Positions 61,515-64,000 of a DNA stretch of 64,000 nucleotides are shown piece after piece. This DNA comes from CAKZNE01 sp040222435 (lineage in GTDB: Bacteria > Bacteroidota > Bacteroidia > Flavobacteriales > Schleiferiaceae). The translations under genes and the position numbers were made by a program. The notes under the pieces were generated by a model. It was not told the origin of the DNA, ran no database searches, and saw only the letters and a list, made by a program, of their open reading frames with translations. Position 1 is the first letter of the stretch. Every line of letters starts with the position of its first letter. The stretch lies in assembly GCA_965212245.1 (NCBI GenBank), contig OZ243107.1:1550001-1614000 (forward strand). Reading direction: 5' to 3'.

Positions 61515-63068
61515 CTAAAATAATGCGCGAAGGCCCAGGTTTATAGTTTGCCCTAAACCGGAATCACGACCGCTTATAAAACTTGTGTAAGATACTTCAA
61601 GGTTCAGAACCGGGTTTAATTGGAACTTCATTCCGCTTCCTAACTGTGTAAACTCCTGGCTGAATTCATTGCCCAGATCTATCAGGAAGTAGCGTTGTAA
61701 CTGTCCATACACCGTAAACCAATCAGCCGGAAAGTAGCTGAGAAAAGCACTCACCGGTACACCCAGGCTATTGTTGGCGAAACCTGCGTTTTTATCTCCA
61801 AAAAAATATTGCAGATCCACTTCAGTAAAGATCTGAAACTGCTGGTTCCAGAAACCTTTGTCAAAAAAGAAACGGGTGTCCCACAAATAGGATTTACGAT
61901 CCAGGAAAACACCTTCTGCACTTTCTTCTTCAAGCAGGGGGATGAAAAAAGACGTTTGCATGGAGAAGTTGGCGATTTTTTTAAAGGGTACAAAGCGAAT
62001 ACTGGGGGCAATGGAACCAATCCCCGATCGGCTTATGCCGGTTTGGTTTTGAAACGCAATGGGGGAGAAAAACCCCTTGCTTACGGAATCGTTACTCCTG
62101 GTGGTAGACTTCAGGTTAACAATAAGTCCCAGGTTAAAACGGGCGTTTTTGGAGGCTCCGTAAAAAGCTTCAAAGGTTGAGGTGAAGAAATTTTCACGTG
62201 GTTTCTCAAACTCTTCTCCATTGAACTTCCCTTTGGTTTCGCTGTAAAAGTTGTTGAAGTTCTTAAGATCCCATTGGCCGGTTTTCAAAAGTTTGGAAGG
62301 TGTATACGTTTGGATCACAGACCCTCCCTGAATCGGTTTACCGGAGCCGGAGACATCATTCAATGCCCAATTGTACGTATAGTAACCTACCCGGTAATCT
62401 TCCGGGATCTTGTCATCACGGTAGGTGTTTATAAAAGCAATAAGGCTTTTATGATTCTTCATAAAGTCCTCTTTGTACCATTTGAAGATCTCGGAAATAG
62501 AGATTTCCCGTTGCTCATGATCTATCCGGATAAATTCCGGGTTGTTGAGGGCCTTAATAGTTTGAAGTTCCAATAATGTATTAAGGTCTGCCGGAGTATA
62601 GGCAAAAGGTACAATAGGAGGGCAGCTTACTGCTCCGCAAACCAATACAAAGTGAAAGCGGGCATCCTCAAACCCGGCACGGAGTTTTTCATTTTCTATT
62701 TGGTTTAAGGTGAGGTCTTCGCCAGCCACCCTGAATTTTTTCTGGTCAAAAAAACCACCTATATCCATAGGAGATTTCACCGGATAGGCTTCACTGATAC
62801 CTTTGATCACCGCCAGGTTATAGGCATTTATCCAAAAAGCCTGATAATTTTCAAGCTCGCTACGCTTCACCTGCAGCGTGCCGATTATATGGTATAGCGC
62901 ATTTATTTCCTGAGGCTCTGCAGCTATGCGGGAATAATTCACAGAACCATCCTCTACATAAGTTTCAAAAAACCGGTCGCACTTTTCAAGAAAGAGAGAA
63001 AAATCATTGCTTTGAGCCTGGCTTGTAAAAAAGCAGAGAATTGTAAGTATGGTGGTTATGAGCTTCAT
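61515..63068 (-). CDS. DUF547 domain fused to an outer membrane barrel
   Basis: This 517-residue protein has a signal peptide (about 1-19, ending SQAQ), a DUF547 domain (about 25-225, with WINAYNLAVIKGISEAYP and VLVCGAVSCPPIVPF), and a C-terminal barrel-like region (about 300-517) of alternating strands ending TINLGLRALF. The combination suggests a surface-exposed or periplasmic DUF547 module tied to an outer membrane barrel. It is followed by a BamA-like gene, then convergent with a separate DUF547 gene. The function is unknown. Confidence 0.83.
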   Translation of the reverse strand: MKLITTILTILCFFTSQAQSNDFSLFLEKCDRFFETYVEDGSVNYSRIAAEPQEINALYHIIGTLQVKRSELENYQAFWINAYNLAVIKGISEAYPVKSPMDIGGFFDQKKFRVAGEDLTLNQIENEKLRAGFEDARFHFVLVCGAVSCPPIVPFAYTPADLNTLLELQTIKALNNPEFIRIDHEQREISISEIFKWYKEDFMKNHKSLIAFINTYRDDKIPEDYRVGYYTYNWALNDVSGSGKPIQGGSVIQTYTPSKLLKTGQWDLKNFNNFYSETKGKFNGEEFEKPRENFFTSTFEAFYGASKNARFNLGLIVNLKSTTRSNDSVSKGFFSPIAFQNQTGISRSGIGSIAPSIRFVPFKKIANFSMQTSFFIPLLEEESAEGVFLDRKSYLWDTRFFFDKGFWNQQFQIFTEVDLQYFFGDKNAGFANNSLGVPVSAFLSYFPADWFTVYGQLQRYFLIDLGNEFSQEFTQLGSGMKFQLNPVLNLEVSYTSFISGRDSGLGQTINLGLRALF

Positions 63069-63157
63069 TTAATACAGGTAAATTTAGGGATCAAAAAAAA
63101 GATATTGCATCTTGGTCAAATGTAAGGTGGGTTACATTTAGCCTTATATCACCCTTT

Positions 63158-63165
63158 TATTTTTG
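63158..63165 (+). promoter_or_regulatory. Possible promoter of FAD oxidoreductase
   Basis: TATTTTTG matches TAnnTTTG and lies 22 bp before the start codon at 63188. No strong -33 TTG is found at the right distance. Confidence 0.35.
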
Positions 63166-63187
63166 TTTGCATCAAATTGAATGGCTC

Positions 63188-64000
63188 ATGGGGCACGTTG
63201 TAATTATTGGGAATGGTATATCCGGTATAACCGCAGCCCGGCATATCCGGAAACTGGATCCGGAAACCCGTATTAGTATAGTGTCTGAAGAGACCGATTA
63301 TTTTTTCTCACGTACGGCACTCATGTATGTATTTATGGGGCATATGAAGTTTGAGCATACCCAGCCTTATGAAAATGACTTTTGGGCTAAGAACCGGCTT
63401 GAACTGGTTAGAGATAGAGCCGTGCGTATTGATACCAGGGCTAAAAAAATTCATTTGCGCAAGGGAACAGAACTGGATTATAGTAAACTGATACTGGCTA
63501 CCGGTTCAGTGCCCAATAAGTTCAATTGGCCGGGGCAAGATCTTAAAGGTGTGCAGGGTTTATACTCCCGGCAGGATCTGGAGCTGTTGGAGGAATCTGT
63601 TTCAGATACGCAAAGAGCAGTAATAATAGGCGGGGGCCTGATTGGTATAGAATTGGCCGAAATGCTGGCTACCCGAAATGTTGAAGTGAGTATGTTGGTG
63701 CGTGAAAAAAGCTTTTGGAACAGCGTGTTGCCGGATGAAGAATCAAACATGATAAGCCGACATATCAGAGAGCATCATATTGATCTGCGTTTACAAAGTG
63801 AGTTGGAAGAAATCCTGCCGGATGAGCAGGGCAGGGTACGAGCGGTGCGCACCAAGGCAGGAGAAGAAATTCCTTGTCAGCTTGTGGGCCTTACCGTAGG
63901 CGTTCACCCCAATATTAACTTTCTGGAAGGTTCAGGTATTGAAACCAATAAAGGGGTTTTGGTAAACCGTGAACTGAAAACCAATGTAGAAGATGTATAT
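63188..64000 (+). CDS. FAD/NAD(P)-dependent oxidoreductase (partial)
   Basis: The gene starts at ATG 63188 and runs off the right edge; 271 residues are visible. An FAD-binding Rossmann motif (VVIIGNGISGITAARH, 4-19) is followed by the NAD(P)-binding motif (AVIIGGGLIGIELAEMLA, about 141-158) and the ATG motif ILATGSVPN. The order is that of the class I pyridine nucleotide-disulfide or NirB/rubredoxin reductase-like group. The C-terminal part is not in the window, so the partner is unknown. Confidence 0.85.
   Translation, partial: MGHVVIIGNGISGITAARHIRKLDPETRISIVSEETDYFFSRTALMYVFMGHMKFEHTQPYENDFWAKNRLELVRDRAVRIDTRAKKIHLRKGTELDYSKLILATGSVPNKFNWPGQDLKGVQGLYSRQDLELLEESVSDTQRAVIIGGGLIGIELAEMLATRNVEVSMLVREKSFWNSVLPDEESNMISRHIREHHIDLRLQSELEEILPDEQGRVRAVRTKAGEEIPCQLVGLTVGVHPNINFLEGSGIETNKGVLVNRELKTNVEDVY

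Overview
The window is chromosomal DNA of a Bacteroidota bacterium, probably a marine-type Flavobacteriales relative; that rank is an inference. The signs are a complete SprA (type IX secretion/gliding translocon), a T9SS C-terminal sorting domain on a secreted protein, many small lipoproteins, DUF6029, DUF6089, DUF6503 and DUF1684 proteins, TonB proteins with acidic linkers, and several promoters of the Bacteroidota form TTG-N20/21-TAnnTTTG.

Layout. 1-4.8 kb (minus strand): secreted/envelope thiol proteins (Omp28-like lipoprotein, DUF6029 barrel, TlpA-like thioredoxin, large T9SS cargo with a CxxC site). 5.0-15.4 kb (plus): ruvA-sprA, gcvH, a VanZ-like protein and two tonB genes. 15.4-20.7 kb: cysQ-like phosphatase, then a cytochrome oxidase assembly operon (heme O synthase, two subunit III-type proteins, subunit IV, SCO, DUF420, a small CxxC membrane protein). 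20.7-24.05 kb: TolC and HlyD efflux parts and tsaB. 24.05-31.1 kb: an AT-rich accessory island. 31.1-43.3 kb: mostly minus-strand housekeeping and envelope genes (Tag glycosylase, MATE pump, glycosyltransferase, TPR lipoprotein, a frameshifted lipoprotein gene, VOC, SDR, TfoX, DUF1684, paired lipoproteins, OmpA) plus a plus-strand hybrid histidine kinase. 43.6-64 kb: PqiA-like protein, DUF6089 barrel, GT39-like enzyme, CPA2 antiporter, DUF255 protein, PiT transporter, GT-C-like membrane protein, M20 dipeptidase, Nudix, fatty acid hydroxylase family protein, DUF6503, a DUF547/outer-membrane barrel cluster and a partial FAD oxidoreductase.

The most notable system is a complete retron at 25.96-28.38 kb: a phosphoribosyltransferase-like protein, a small winged-helix protein, a structured msr-msd RNA locus (a1/a2 pairing, TAGC branch site, a perfect 14-bp stem with a TTT loop, and a 25-bp perfect hairpin), and a retron-type reverse transcriptase with YADD and VTG motifs. 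This is the architecture of a tripartite anti-phage retron. From memory it corresponds to the class with PRTase and winged helix (type III in the published scheme).

The retron and the lipoprotein gene before it each lie between short end sequences that are inverted complements (GTTGTAGGT/ACCTACAAC, and GTTAGCACC/GGTGCCAAC). Imperfect palindromes sit at the junctions. This is the geometry of integron gene cassettes with attC-like sites, although no integrase is in the window. Two copies of another palindromic repeat flank the pair. The rest of the island holds orphan lipoproteins, a four-helix-bundle membrane protein and an Xre regulator with a divergent operator region.
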